Positions 33,200 through 49,000 of a DNA stretch of 64,000 nucleotides are shown in pieces. Position 1 is the stretch's first letter. Each line of letters opens with the position of its first letter. This DNA comes from Ligustrum vulgare (Eukaryota > Streptophyta > Magnoliopsida > Lamiales > Oleaceae), in the NCBI GenBank assembly GCA_963555705.1, contig OY743180.1, positions 42,502,129-42,566,128 on the forward strand. Reading direction: 5' to 3'. The notes under the pieces were generated by a model. That model saw only the letters and a list, made by a program, of their open reading frames with translations. It made no database searches and was not told the DNA's origin. The position numbers were made by a program, and so were the translations under genes.

Positions 33200-36100
33200 A
33201 AGCATGGAGTTTGGATTCCGGAACTTAACAGTTAACACCAAAATACAGCGTTTGAGAAGTCCCTTCGAGCTTCAACTCAACAAACAAATCGACAATCAAC
33301 TTCTTCCGTTATCCTCTAATGCAACAAATTTTCCTTCAAAGAGGAAAAAATGAGAGAGATCGAATTTTGGAGAACCAAAAATAGATTAAAAATATGAAAA
33401 AACGAATCAATACCTACAAATTAAATGAAGAACGCGAAAACTTCAGCAATCAGCAGGGATCGGCACAAGAACGATGATGATCGGAACGGTCGACAAGAAT
33501 TCGGAGCCGCACAGAGAGGAATTCTTAGGGTTTTAAGGAAAATGAAATAGAATTTGACATAACGTGTCCAGCTAAAAGTACCGGCAGCCCAAACAATTCC
33601 ATGCAAAGCATGGAGTTTGGATTCCGGAACTTAACAGTTAACACCAAAATACAGCGTTTGAGAAGTACCTTCGAGCTTCAACTCAACAAACAAATCGACA
33701 ATCAACTTCTTCCGTTATCCTCTAATGCAACAAATTTTCCCTCAAAGAGGAAAAAATGAGAGAGATCGAATTTTGGAGAACCAAAAATAGATTAAAAATA
33801 TGAAAAAACGAATCAATACCTACAAAATAAATGAAGAACGCGAAAACTCCATCAATCAGCCGGGATCGGCACAAGAACGATGATGATCAGAACGATCGAC
33901 TTTCCTTCAAAGATGAAAAAATGAGTGAGATGGAATTTTGGAGAACCAAATAAATTAAAAGTATGAAAAAACGAATCAATTCCTACAAAATAAATGAAGA
34001 ACGCGAAAACTCCAACAATCAGCAGGGATCGGCACAAGAACGATGATGATCGGAATGGTCGACAAGAATTCGGAGCCGCACAGAGAGGAATTCTTAGGGT
34101 TTTAAGGAAAATGAAATAGAATTTGACATAACGTGTCCAGCTAAAAGTACGGGCGGCCCAAACAATTCCATGCAAAGCATGGAGTTTGGGTTCCGGAACT
34201 TAACAGTTAACACCAAAATACAGCGTTTGAGAAGTCCCTTCGAGCTTCAACTCAACAAACAAATCGACAATCAACTTCTTCCGTTATCCTCTAATGCAAC
34301 AAATTTTCCTTCAAAGAGGAAAAAATGAGAGAGATCAAATTTTGGAGAACCAAAAATAGATTAAAAATATGAAAAAACGAATCAATACCTACAAATTAAA
34401 TGAAGAACACGAAAACTTCAGCAATCAGCAGGGATCGGCACAAGAACGATGATGATCGGAACGGTCGACAAGAATTCGGAGCCGCACAGAGAGGAATTCT
34501 TAGGGTTTTAAGGAAAATGAAATAGAATTTGACATAACGTGTCCAGCTAAAAGTACGGGCGGCCCAAACAATTCCATGCAAAGCATGGAGTTTGGATTCC
34601 GGAACTTAACAGTTAACACCAAAATACAGCGTTTGAGAAGTCCCTTCGAGCTTCAACTCAACAAACAAATCGACAATCAACTTCTTCCGTTATCCTCTAA
34701 TGCAACAAATTTTCCTTCAAAGAGGAAAAAATGAGAGAGATCGAATTTTGGAGAACCAAAAATAGATTAAAAATATGAAAAAACGAATCAATACCTACAA
34801 ATTAAATGAAGAACGCGAAAACTTCAGCAATCAGCAGGGATCGGCACAAGAACGATGATGATCGGAACGGTCGACAAGAATTCGGAGCCGCACAGAGAGG
34901 AATTCTTAGGGTTTTAAGGAAAATGAAATAGAATTTGACATAACGTGTCCAGCTAAAAGTACCGGCAGCCCAAACAATTCAATGCAAAGCATGGAGTTTG
35001 GATTCCGGAACTTAACAGTTAACACCAAAATACAGCGTTTGAGAAGTACCTTCGAGCTTCAACTCAACAAACAAATCGACAATCAACTTCTTCCGTTATC
35101 CTCTAATGCAACAAATTTTCCTTCAAAGAGGAAAAAATGAGAGAGATCGAATTTTGGAGAACCAAAAATAGATTAAAAATATGAAAAAACGAATCAATAC
35201 CTACAAAATAAATGAAGAACGCGAAAACTCCATCAATCAGCCGGGATCGGCACAAGAACGATGATGATCAGAACGATCGACTTTCCTTCAAAGATGAAAA
35301 AATGAGTGAGATGGAATTTTGGAGAACCAAATAAATTAAAAGTATGAAAAAACGAATCAATTCCTACAAAATAAATGAAGAACGCGAAAACTCCAACAAT
35401 CAGCAGGGATCGGCACAAGAACGATGATGATCGGAACGGTCGACAAGAATTCGGAGCCGCACAGAGAGGAATTCTTAGGGTTTTATGGAAAATGAAATAG
35501 AATTTGACATAACGTGTCCAGCTAAAAGTACGGGCGGCCCAAACAATTCCATGCAAAGCATGGAGTTTGGATTCCGGAACTTAACAGTTAACACCAAAAT
35601 ACAGCGTTTGAGAAGTCCCTTCGAGCTTCAACTCAACAAACAAATCGACAATCAACTTCTTCCGTTATCCTCTAATGCAACAAATTTTCCTTCAAAGAGG
35701 AAAAAATGAGAGAGATCGAATTTTGGAGAACCAAAAATAGATTAAAAATATGAAAAAACGAATCAATACCTACAAATTAAATGAAGAACACGAAAACTTC
35801 AGCAATCAGCAGGGATCGGCACAAGAACGATGATGATCGGAACGGTCGACAAGAATTCGGAGCCGCACAGAGAGGAATTCTTAGGGTTTTAAGGAAAATG
35901 AAATAGAATTTGACATAACGTGTCCAGCTAAAAGTACGGGCGGCCCAAACAATTCCATGCAAAGCATGGAGTTTGGATTCTGGAACTTAACAGTTAACAC
36001 CAAAATACAGCGTTTGAGAAGTCCCTTCGAGCTTCAACTCAACAAACAAATCGACAATCAACTTCTTCCGTTATCCTCTAATGCAACAAATTTTCCTTCA

Positions 36101-37342
36101 AAGAGGAAAAAATGAGAGAGATCGAATTTTGGAGAACCAAAAATAGATTAAAAATATGAAAAAACGAATCAATACCTACAAATTAAATGAAGAACGCGAA
36201 AACTTCAGCAATCAGCAGGGATCGGCACAAGAACGATGATGATCGGAACGGTCGACAAGAATTCGGAGCCGCACAGAGAGGAATTCTTAGGGTTTTAAGG
36301 AAAATGAAATAGAATTTGACATAACGTGTCCAGCTAAAAGTACCGGCAGCCCAAACAATTCAATGCAAAGCATGGAGTTTGGATTCCGGAACTTAACAGT
36401 TAACACCAAAATACAGCGTTTGAGAAGTACCTTCGAGCTTCAACTCAACAAACAAATCGACAATCAACTTCTTCCGTTATCCTCTAATGCAACAAATTTT
36501 CCTTCAAAGAGGAAAAAATGAGAGAGATCGAATTTTGGAGAACCAAAAATAGATTAAAAATATGAAAAAACGAATCAATACCTACAAAATAAATGAAGAA
36601 CGCGAAAACTCCATCAATCAGCCGGGATCGGCACAAGAACGATGATGATCAGAACGATCGACTTTCCTTCAAAGATGAAAAAATGAGTGAGATGGAATTT
36701 TGGAGAACCAAATAAATTAAAAGTATGAAAAAACGAATCAATTCCTACAAAATAAATGAAGAACGCGAAAACTCCAACAATCAGCAGGGATCGGCACAAG
36801 AACGATGATGATCGGAACGGTCGACAAGAATTCGGAGCCGCACAGAGAGGAATTCTTAGGGTTTTATGGAAAATGAAATAGAATTTGACATAACGTGTCC
36901 AGCTAAAAGTACGGGCGGCCCAAACAATTCCATGCAAAGCATGGAGTTTGGATTCCGGAACTTAACAGTTAACACCAAAATACAGCGTTTGAGAAGTCCC
37001 TTCGAGCTTCAACTCAACAAACAAATCGACAATCAACTTCTTCCGTTATCCTCTAATGCAACAAATTTTCCTTCAAAGAGGAAAAAATGAGAGAGATCGA
37101 ATTTTGGAGAACCAAAAATAGATTAAAAATATGAAAAAACGAATCAATACCTACAAATTAAATGAAGAACGCGAAAACTTCAGCAATCAGCAGGGATCGG
37201 CACAAGAACGATGATGATCGGAACGGTCGACAAGAATTCGGAGCCGCACAGAGAGGAATTCTTAGGGTTTTAAGGAAAACGAAATAGAATTTGAAATAAC
37301 GTGTCCAGCTAAAAGTACGGGCAGCCCAAAAAATTCCATGCA
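33200..37342. repeat. Three copies of a 1381-bp higher-order repeat
   Basis: Start points 33200, 34581 and 35962 are exactly 1381 bp apart, each made of 406-, 569- and 406-bp units. The marker GTACCGGCAGCCC is at about 33579, 34960 and 36341. Copies two and three share ATTCAATGC and GTTTTATGG and look almost identical; copy one is a little different. Confidence 0.88.
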
Positions 37343-40300
37343 AAGCATGGAGTTTGGATTCCGGAACTTAACAGTTAACACCAAAATACAGCGTTTGAGA
37401 AGTACCTTCGAGCTTCAACTCAACAAACAAATCGACAATCAACTTCTTCCGTTATCCTCTAATGCAACAAATTTTCCTTCAAAGAGGAAAAAATGAGAGA
37501 GATCGAATTTTGGAGAACCAAAAATAGATTAAAAATATGAAAAAACGAATCAATACCTACAAAATAAATGAAGAACGCGAAAACTCCATCAATCAGTCGG
37601 GATCGGCACAAGAACGATGATGATCAGAACGGTCGACTTTCCTTCAAAGATGAAAAAATGAGTGAGATGGAATTTTGGAGAACCAAATAAATTAAAAGTA
37701 TGAAAAAACGAATCAATTCCTACAAAATAAATGAAGAACGCGAAAACTCCAGTAATCAGCAGGGATCGACACAAGAACGATGATGATCGGAACGGTCGAC
37801 AAGAATTCGAAGCCGCACAGAGAGGAATTCTTAGGGTTTTGAGGAAAATGAAATAGAATTTGACATAACGTGTCCAGCTAAAAGTACGGGCAGCCCAAAC
37901 AATTCCATGCAAAGCATGGAGTTTAGATTCCAGAACTTAACAGTTAACACCAAAATACAGCGTTTGAGAAGTCCCTTCGAGCTTCAACTCAACAAACAAA
38001 TCGACAATCAACTTCTTCCGTTATCCTCTAATGCAACAAATTTTCCTTCAAAGAGGAAAAAATGAGAGAGATCGAATTTTGGAGAACCAAAAATAGATTA
38101 AAAATATGAAAAAACGAATCAATACCTACAAAATAAATGAAGAACACGAAAACTCCATCAATCAGCCGGGATCGGCACAAGAACGATGATGATCGGAACG
38201 GTCGACAAGAATTCGGAGCCGCACAGAGAGGAATTCTTAGGGTTTTAAGGAAAATGAAATAGAATTTGACATAACGTGTCCAGCTAAAAGTACGGGCATT
38301 CCAAACAATTCCATGCAAAGCATGGAGTTTGGATTCCGGAACTTAACAGTTAACACCAAAATACAGCGTTTAAGAAGTACCTTCGAGCTTCAACTCAACA
38401 AACAAATCGACAATCAACTTCTTCCGTTATCCTCTAATGCAACAAATTTTCCTTCAAAGAGGAAAAAATGAGAGAGATCGAATTTTGGAGAACCAAAAAT
38501 AGATTAAAAATATGAAAAAACGAATCAATACCTACAAAATAAATGAAGAACGCGAAAACTCCATCAATCAGCCGGGATCGGCACAAGAACGATGATGATC
38601 AGAAGGGTCGACTGTCCTTCAAAGAGGAAAAAATGAGTGAGATGGAATTTTGGAGAACCAAAAAATAAATTAAAAGTATGAAAAAACGAATCAATTCCTT
38701 CAAAATAAATGAAGAACACGAAAACTCCAGCAATCAGTAGGGATCGGCACAAGAACGATGATGATCAGAACTGTCGACAAGAATTCGGAGCCGCACAGAG
38801 AGGAATTTTTAGGGTTTTAAGGAAAATGAAATAGAATTTGACATAACGTGTCCAGCTAAAAGTACGGGCAGCCCAAACAATTCCATGCAAAGCATGGAGT
38901 TTGGATTCCGGAACTTAACAGTTAACACCAAAATACAGCGTTTGAGAAGTCCCTTCGAGCTTCAACTCAACAAACAAATCGACAATCAACTTCTTCCGTT
39001 ATCCTCTAATGCAACAAATTTTCGTTCAAAGAGGAAAAAATGAGAGAGATCGAATTTCGGAGAACCAAAAATAGATTAAAAATATCAAAAAACGAATCAA
39101 TACCTACAAAATAAATGAAGAACACGAAAACTCCATCAATCAGCCGGGATCGGCACAAGAACGATGATGATCAGAAAGGTCGACTTTCCTACAAAGAGGA
39201 AAAAATGAGTGAAATGGAATTTTGGAGAACAAAAAATAAATTAAAAGTATGAAAAAACGAATCAATTCCTACAAAATAAATGAAGAACGCGAAAAATCCA
39301 GCAATCCGCAGGGATCGGCACAAGAACGATGATGATCGGAACGGTCGACAAGAATTCGGAGCCGCACAGAGAGGAATTCTTAGGGTTTTAAGGAAAATGA
39401 AATAGAATTTGACATAACGTGTCCAGCTAAAAGTACGGGCAGCCCAAACAATTCCATGCCAAGCATGGAGTTTGGATTCCGGAACTTAACAGTTAACACC
39501 AAAATACAGCGTTTGAGAAGTACCTTCGAGCTTCAACGCAACAAACAAATCGACAATCAACTTCTTCCGTTATCCTCTAATGCAACAAATTTTCCTTCAA
39601 AGAGGAAAAAATGAGAGAGATCGAATTTCGGAGAACCAAAAATAGATTAAAAATATGAAAAAATGAATCAAATCCTAATAAAATAAATGAAGAACGCGAA
39701 AACTCCATCAATCAGCCGGGATCGGCACAAGAACGATGATGATCAGAACGGTCGACTGTCCTTCAAAGAGGAAAAAATGAGAGAGATCGAATTTCGGAGA
39801 ACCAAAAATAGATTAAAAATATGAAAAAACGAATCAATTCCTAATAAAATAAATGAAGAACATGAAAACTCCAGCAATCAGCAGGGATCGGCACAAGAAC
39901 GATGATGATCAGAACGGTCGACTGTCCTTCAAAGAGGAAAAAATGAGTGAGATGGAATTTTGGAGAACCAAAAAATAAATTAAAAGTATGAAAAAACGAA
40001 TCAATTCCTACAAATTAAATGAAGAACGCGAAAACTCCAGCAATCAGCAGGGATCGGCACAAGAACGATGATGATCGGAACGGTCGACAAGAATTCGGAG
40101 CCGCACAGAGAGGAATTCTTAGGGTTTTAAGGAAAATGAAATAGAATTTGACATAACGTGTCCAGCTAAAAGTACGGGCAGCCCAAACAATTCCATGCAA
40201 AGCATGGAGTTTGGATTCCGGAACTTAACAGTTAACACCAAAATACAGCGTTTGAGAAGTACCTTCGAGCTTCAACTCAACAGACAAATCGACAATCAAC

Positions 40301-43056
40301 TTCTTCCGTTATCCTCTAATGCAACAAATTTTCCTTCAAAGAGGAAAAAATGAGAGAGATCGAATTTTGGAGAACCAAAAATAGATTAAAAATATGAAAA
40401 AACGAATCAATACCTACAAAATAAATGAAGAACGCGAAAACTCCATCAATCAGCCGGGATCGGCACAAGAACGATGATGATCAGAACGGTAGACTTTCCT
40501 TCAAAGATGAAAAAATGAGTGAGATGGAATTTTGGAGAACCAAATAAATTAAAAGTATGAAAAAACGAATCAATTCCTACAAAATAAATGAAGAACGCGA
40601 AAACTCCAGTAATAAGCAGGGATCGACACAAGAACGATGATGATCGGAACGGTCGACAAGAATTCGGAGCCGCACAGAGAGGAATTCTTAGGGTTTTGAG
40701 GAAAATGAAATAGAATTTGACATAACGTGTCCAGCTAAAAGTACGGGCAGCCCAAACAATTCCATGCAAAGCATGGAGTTTAGATTCCGGAACTTAACAG
40801 TTAACACCAAAATACAGCGTTTGAGAAGTCCCTTCGACCTTCAACTCAACAAACAAATCGACAATCAACTTCTTCCGTTATCCTCTAATGCAACAAATTT
40901 TCCTTCAAAGAGGAAAAAATGAGAGAGATCGAATTTTGGAGAACCAAAAATAGATTAAAAATATGAAAAAACGAATCAATACCTACAAAATAAATGAAGA
41001 ACACGAAAACTCCATCAATCAGCCGGGATCGGCACAAGAACGATGATGATCGGAATGGTCGACAAGAATTCGGAGCCGCACAGAGACGAATTTTTAGGGT
41101 TTTAAGGAAAATGAAATAGAATTTGACATAACGTGTCCAGCTAAAAGTACGGGCAGCCCAAACAATTCCATGCAAATCATGGAGTTTGGATTCCGGAACT
41201 TAACAGCTAACACCAAAATACAGCGTTTGAGAAGTCCCTTCGAGCTTCAACTCAACAAACAAATCGACAATCAACTTCTTCCGTTATCCTCTAGTGCAAC
41301 AAATTTTCCTTCAAAGAGGAAAAAATGAGAGAGATCGAATTTTGGAGAACCAAAAATAGATTAAAAATATGAAAAAACGAATCAATACCTACAAAATAAA
41401 TGAAGAACACGAAAACTCCATCAATCAGCCGGGATCGGCACAAGAACGATGATGATCAGAAGGGTCGACTGTCCTTCAAAGAGGAAAAAATGAGTGAGAT
41501 GGAATTTTGGAGAACCAAAAAATAAATTAAAAGTATGAAAAAACGAATCAATTCCTACAAAATAAATGAAGAACGCGAAAACTCCAGCAATCAGTAGGGA
41601 TCGGCACAAGAACGATGATGATCAGAACGGTCGACAAGAATTCGGAGCCGCACAGAGAGGAATTTTTAGGGTTTTAAGGAAAATGAAATAGAATTTGACA
41701 TAACGTGTCCAGCTAAAAGTACGGGCAGCCCAAACAATTCCATGCAAAGCATGGAGTTTGGATTCCGGAACTTAACAGTTAACACCAAAATACAGCGTTT
41801 GAGAAGTCCCTTCGAGCTTCAACTCAACAAACAAATCGACAATCAACTTCTTCCGTTATCCTCTAATGCAACAAATTTTCGTTCAAAGAGGAAAAAATGA
41901 GAGAGATCGAATTTCGGAGAACCAAAAATAGATTAAAAATATAAAAAAACGAATCAATACCTACAAAATAAATGAAGAACACGAAAACTCCATCAATCAG
42001 CCGGGATCGGCACAAGAACGATGATGATCAGAAAGGTCGACTGTCCTACAAAGAGGAAAAAATGAGTGAAATGGAATTTTGGAGAACAAAAAATAAATTA
42101 AAAGTATGAAAAAACGAATCAATTCCTACAAAATAAATGAAGAACGCGAAAAATCCAGCAATCCGCAGGGATCGGCACAAGAACGATGATGATCGGAACG
42201 GTCGACAAGAATTCGGAGCCGCACAGAGAGGAATTCTTAGGGTTTTAAGGAAAATGAAATAGAATTTGACATAACGTGTCCAGCTAAAAGTACGGGCAGC
42301 CCAAACAATTCCATGCCAAGCATGGAGTTTGGATTCCGGAACTTAACAGTTAACACCAAAATACAGCGTTTGAGAAGTACCTTCGAGCTTCAACGCAACA
42401 AACAAATCGACAATCAACTTCTTCCGTTATCCTCTAATGCAACAAATTTTCCTTCAAAGAGGAAAAAATGAGAGAGATCGAATTTCGGAGAACCAAAAAT
42501 AGATTAAAAATATGAAAAAACGAATCAATTCCTAATAAAATAAATGAAGAACGCGAAAACTCCAGCAATCAGCAGGGATCGGCACAAGAACGATGATGAT
42601 CAGAACGGTCGACTGTCCTTCAAAGATGAAAAAATGATTGAGGTGGAATTTTGGAGAACCAAAAAATAAATTAAAAGTATGAAAAAACGAATCCATTCCT
42701 ACAAATTAAATGAAGAACGCGAAAACTCCAGCAATCAGCAGGGATCGGCACAAGAACGATGATGATCGGAACGGTCGACAAGAATTCGGAGCCGCACAGG
42801 GAGGAATTCTTAGGGTTTTAAGGAAAATGAAATAGAATTTGACATAACGTGTCCAGCTAAAAGTACGGGCTGCCCAAACAATTCCATGCAAAGCATGGAG
42901 TTTGGATTCCGGAACTTAACAGTTAACACCAAAATACAGCGTTTGAGAAGTACCTTCGAGCTTCAACTCAACAAATAAATCGACAATAAACTTCTTCCGT
43001 TATCCTCTAATGCAACAAATTTTCCTTCAAAGAGGAAAAAATGAGAGAGATCGAAT
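37343..43056. repeat. Two copies of a 2857-bp higher-order repeat, the second diverging at its end
   Basis: Equivalent points 37912 and 40769, 38318 and 41175, 38890 and 41747 are 2857 bp apart. TCCTACAAAGAGG markers at about 39187 and 42044 agree. Near 42.6-43.1 kb the second copy departs from the first. Confidence 0.78.
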
Positions 43057-46000
43057 TTTGGAGAACCAAAAATAAATTAAAAGTATGAAAAAACGAATCA
43101 ATTCCTACAAAATAAATGAAGAACGCGAAAACTCCAGCAATCATCCGGGATCGGCACAAGAACGATGATGATCGGAACGGTCGACAAGAATTCGGAGCCG
43201 CACAGAGAGGAATTCTTAGGGTTTTAAGGAAAATGAAATAGAATTTGACATAACGTGTCCAGCTAAAAGTACGGGCAGCCCAAATAATTCCATGGAAAGC
43301 ATGGAGTTTGGATTCCGGAACTTAACGGTTAACACCAAAATACAGCGTTTGAGAAGTACCTTCGAGCTTCAACGCAACAAACAAATCGACAATCAACTTC
43401 TTCCGTTATCCTCTAATGGAACAAATTTTCCTTCAAAGAGGAAAAAATGAGAGAGATCGAATTTTGGAGAACCAAAAATAGATTAAAAATATAAAAAAAT
43501 GAATCAATACCTACAAAATAAATGAAGATCACGAAAACTCCATCAATCAGCCGGGATCGGCACAAGAACGATGATGATCGGAACGGTCGACAAGAATTCG
43601 GAGCCGCAAAGAGACGAATTTTTAGGGTTTTAAGGAAAATGAAATAGAATTTGACATAACGTGTCCAGCTAAAAGTACGGGCAGCCCAAACAATTCCATG
43701 CAAATCATGGAGTTTGTATTCCGGAACTTAACAGTTAACACCAAAATACAGCGTTTGGGAAGTCCCTTCGAGCTTCAACTCAACAAACAAATCGACAATC
43801 AACTTCTTCCGTTATCCTCTAATGCAACAAATTTTCCTTCAAAGAGGAAAAAATGAGAGAGATCGAATTTTGGAGAACGAAAAATAGATTAAAAATATGA
43901 AAAAACGAATCAATACCTACAAAATAAATGAAGATCGCGAAAACTCCATCAATCAGCCGGGATCGGCACAAGAACGATGATGATCAGAACGGTCGACTTT
44001 CCTTCAAAGAGGAAAAAATGAGTGAGATGGAATTTCGGAGAACCAAAAATAAATTAAAAGTATGAAAAAACGAATCAATTCCTACAAAATAAATGAAGAA
44101 CGCGAAAACTCCAGCAATCAGCCGGGATCGGCACGAGAACGATGATGATCGGAACGGTCGACAAGAATTCGGAGCCGCACAGAGAGGAATTCTTAGGGTT
44201 TTAAGGAAAATGAAATAGAATTTGACATAACGTGTCCAGCTAAAAGTACGGGCAACCCAAACAATTCCATGCAAAGCATGGAGTTTGGATTCTGGAACTT
44301 AACAGTTAACACCAAAATACAGCGTTTGAGAAGTCCCTTCGAGCTTCAACTCAACAAACAAATCGACAATCAACTTCTTCCGTTATCCTCTAATGCCACA
44401 AATTTTCCTTCAAAGAGGAAAAAATGAGAGAGATCGAACTTTGGAGAACCAAAAATAGATTAAAAATATGAAAAAACGAATCAATACCTAAAAAATAAAT
44501 GAAGAACACGAAAACTCCATCAATCAGCCGGGATCGGCACAAGAACGATGATGATCAGAACGGTCGACTTTCCTTCAAAGAGGAAAAAATGAGTGAGACG
44601 GAATTTTGGAGAACAAAAAAATAAATTAAAAGTATGAAAAAACGAATCAATTCCTACAAATTAAATGAAGAACGCGAAAACTCCAGCAATCAGAAGGGAT
44701 CGGCACAAGAACGATGATGATCGGAACGGTCAACAAGAATTCGGAGCCGCACAGAGAGGAATTCTTAGGGTTTTAAGGAAAATGAAATAGAATTTGACAT
44801 AACGTGTCCAGCTAAAAGTACGGGCAGCCCAAACAATTCCATGCAAAGCATGGAGTTTGGATTCCGGAACTTAACAGTTAACACCAAAATACAGCGTTTG
44901 AGAAGTCCCTTCGAGCTTCAACTCAACAAACAAATCGACAATCAACTTCTTCCGTTATCCTCTAATGCTACAAATTTTCCTTCAAAGAGGAAAAAATGAG
45001 AGAGATCGAATTTCGGAGAACCAAAAATAGATTAAAAATATGAAAAACCGAATCTTTACCTACAAAATAAATGAAGAACACGAAAACTCCATCAATCAGT
45101 CGGGATCGGCACAAGAACGATGATGATCAGAACGGTCAACTGTCTTTCAAAGAGGAAAAAATGAGTGAGATGGAATTTTGGAGAACCAAAAAATAAATTA
45201 AAAGTATGAAAAAACGAATCAATTACTACAAAATAAATGAAGAACGCGAAAACTCCAGCAATCAGCAGGGATCGGGACAAGAACGATGATGATCAGAACG
45301 GTCGACTGTCCTTCAAAGAGGAAAAAATGAGTGATATGGAATTTTGGAGAACCAAAAAATAAATTAAAAGTATGAAAAAACGAATCAATTCCTAACAATT
45401 AAATGAAGAACGCGAAAACTCCAGCAATCAGCAGGGATCGGCACAAGAACGATGATGATCGGAACGGTCGACAAGAATTCGGAGCCGCACAGAGAGGAAT
45501 TCTTAGGGTTTTAAGGAAAATGAAATAGAATTTGACATAACGTGTCCAGCTAAAAGTACGTGCAGCCCAAACAATTCCATGCAAAGCATGGAGTTTGGAT
45601 TCCGGAACTTAACGGTTAACACCAAAATAAAGCGTTTGAGATGTACCTTCGAGCTTCAACTCAACAAACAAATCGACAATCAACTTCTTCCGTTATACTC
45701 TAATGCAACAAATTTTCCTTCAAAGAGGAAAAAATGAGAGAGATCGAATTTTGGAGAACCAAAAAATAGATTAAAAATATGAAAAACTGAATCATTACCT
45801 ACAAAATAAATGAAGAACACGAAAACTCCATCAATCAGCCGGGATCGGCACAAGAACGATGATGATCAGAACGGTCAACTGTCTTTCAAAGAGAAAAAAA
45901 TGAGTGAGATGGAATTTTGGAGAACCAAAAAATAAATTAAAAGTATGAAAAAACGAATCAATTACTACAAAATAAATGAAGAACGCGAAAACTCCAGCAA

Positions 46001-49000
46001 TCAGCAGGGATCGAGACAAGAACGATGATGATCAGAACGGTCGACTGTCCTTCAAAGAGGAATAAATGAGTGATATGGAATTTTGGAGAACCAAAAAATA
46101 AATTAAAAGTATGAAAAAACGAATCAATTCCTAACAATTAAATGAAGAACGCGAAAACTCCAGCAATCAGCAGGGATCGGCACAAGAACGATGATGATCG
46201 GAACGGTCGACAAGAATTCGGAGCCGCACAGAGAGGAATTCTTAGGGTTTTAAGGAAAATGAAATAGCATTTGACATAACGTGTCCAGCTAAAAGTATGG
46301 GCAGCCCAAACAATTCCATGCAAAGCATGGAGTTTGGATTCCGGAACTTAACGGTTAACACCAAAATAAAGCGTTTGAGATGTACCTTCGAGCTTCAACT
46401 CAACAAACAAATCGACAATCAACTTCTTCCGTTATCCTCTAATGCTACAAATTTTCCTTCAAAGAGGAAAAAATGAGAGAGATCGAATTTCGGAGAACCA
46501 AAAATAGATTAAAAATATGAAAAACCGAATCATTACCTACAAAATAAATGAAAAACACGAAAACTCCATCAATCAGCAGGGATCGGCACAAGAACGATGA
46601 TGATCAGAACGGTCTACTGTCTTTCAAAGAGGAAAAAATGAGTGAGATGGAATTTTGGAGAACCAAAAAATAAATTAAAAGTATGAAAAAACGAATCAAT
46701 TACCACAAAATAAATGAAGAACGCTAAAACTCCAGCAATCAGCAGGGATCGGGACAAGAACGATGACGATCAGAACGGTCGACTGTCCTTCAAAGAGGAA
46801 AAAATGAGTGATATGGAATTTTGTAGAACCAAAAAATAAATTAAAAGTATGAAAAAACGAATCAATTCCCACAAATTAAATGAAGAACGCGAAAACTCCA
46901 GCAATCAGCAGGGATCGGCACAAGAACGATAATGATCGGAACGGTCGACAAGAATTCGGAGCCGCACAGAGAGGAATTCTTAGGGTTTTAAGGAAAATGA
47001 AATAGAATTTGACATAACGTGTCCAGCTAAAAGTACGGGCAGCCCAAACAATTCCATGCAAAGCATGGAGTTTGGATTCCGGAACTTAACAGTTAACACC
47101 AAAATACAGCGTTTGAGAAGTACCTTCGAGCTTCAACGCAACAAACAAATCGACAATCAACTTCTTCCGTTATCCTCTAATGCAACAAATTTTCCTTCAA
47201 AGAGGAAAAAATGAGAGAGATCGAATTTCGGAGAACCAAAAATAGATTAAAAATACGAAAAACCGAATCAATACCAACAAAATAAATGAAGAACACGAAA
47301 ACTCCATCAATCAGCCGGGATCGGCACAAGAACGATGGTGATTAGAACGGTCGACTGTCCTTCAAAGAGGAAAAAATGAGTGAGATGGAATTTTGGAGAA
47401 CCAAAAAATAAATTAAAAGTATGAAAAAACGAATCAATTCCTACAAAATAAATGAAGAACGCGAAAACTCCAGCAATCAGCCGGGATCGGCACAAGAACG
47501 ATGATGATCGGAACGGTCGACAAAAATTCGGAGCCGCACAGAGAGGAATTCTTAGGGTTTTAAGGAAAATGAAATAGAATTTGACATAACGTGTCCAGCT
47601 AAAAGTACGGGCAGCCCAAATAATTCCGTGCAAAGCATGGAGTTTGGATTCCGGAACTTAACGGTTAACACCAAAATACAGCGTTTGAGAAGTACCTTCG
47701 AGCTTCAACGCTACAAACGAATCGACAATCAACTTCTTCCGTTATCCTCTAATGGAACAAATTTTCCTTCAAAGAGGAAAAAATGAGAGAGATCGAATTT
47801 CGGAGAACCAAAAATAGATTAAAAATATGAAAAAATGAATCAATTCCTAATAAAATAAATGAAGAACGCGAAAACTCCAGCAATCAGCAGGGATCGGCAA
47901 AAGAACGATGATGATCAGAACGGTCGACTGTCCTTCAAAGAGGAAAAAATGAGTGAGATGGAATTTTGGAGAACCAAAAAATAAATTAAAATTATGAAAA
48001 AACGAATCAATTACTACAAAATAAATGAAGAACGCGAAAACTCCAGCAATCAGCAGGGATCGGGACAAGAACGATGATGATCAGAACGATCGACTGTCCT
48101 TCAAAGAGGAAAAAATGAGTGAGATGGAATTTTGGAGAACCAAAAAATAAATTAAAAGTATGAGAAAACGAATCAATTCCTACAAATTAAATGAAGAACG
48201 CGAAAACTCCAGCAATCAGCAGGGATCGGCACAAGAACGATGATGATCGGAACGGTCGACAAGAATTCGGAACCGCACAGAGAGGAATTCTTAGGGTTTT
48301 AAGGAAAATGAAATAGAATTTGACATAACGTGTCCAGCTAAAAGTACGGGCAGCCCAAACAATTCCATGCAAAGCATGGAGTTTGGATTCCGGAACTTAA
48401 CAGTTAACACAAAAATACAGCGTTTGAGAAGTACCTTCGAGCTTCAACTCAACAAACAAATCGACAATCAACTTCTTCCGTTATCCTCTGATGCAACAAA
48501 TTTTCCTTCAAAGAGGAAAAAATGAGAGAGATCGAATTTTGGAGAACCAAAAATAGATTAAAAATATGAAAAAACGAATCAATACCTAAAAAATAAATGA
48601 AGAACGCGAAAACTCCATCAATCAGTCGGGATCGGCACAAGAACGATGATGATCAGAACGGTCGACTTTCCTTCAAAGAGGAAAAAATGAGTGAGATGGA
48701 ATTTTGGAGAACCAAAAATAAATTAAAAGTACGAAAAAACGAATCAATTCCTACAAAATAAATGAAGATCGCGAAAACTCCAGCAATCAGCAGGGATCGA
48801 CACAAGAACGATGATGATCGGAACGGTCGACAAGAATTCGGAGCCGCACAGAGAGGAATTCTTAGGGTTTTAAGGAAAATGAAATAGAATTTGACATAAC
48901 GTGTCCAGCTAAAAGTACGGGCAGCCCAAACAATTCCATGCAAAGCATGGAGTTTGGATTCCGGAACTTAACAGTTAACACCAAAATACAGCGTTTGAGA

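Noticed and set aside
7280..37090. Plus-strand frames of 67-74 residues in the satellite (for example 7280-7483, 35485-35709, 36866-37090)
   Set aside because: Chance frames in a few array copies; other copies are closed by single changes.
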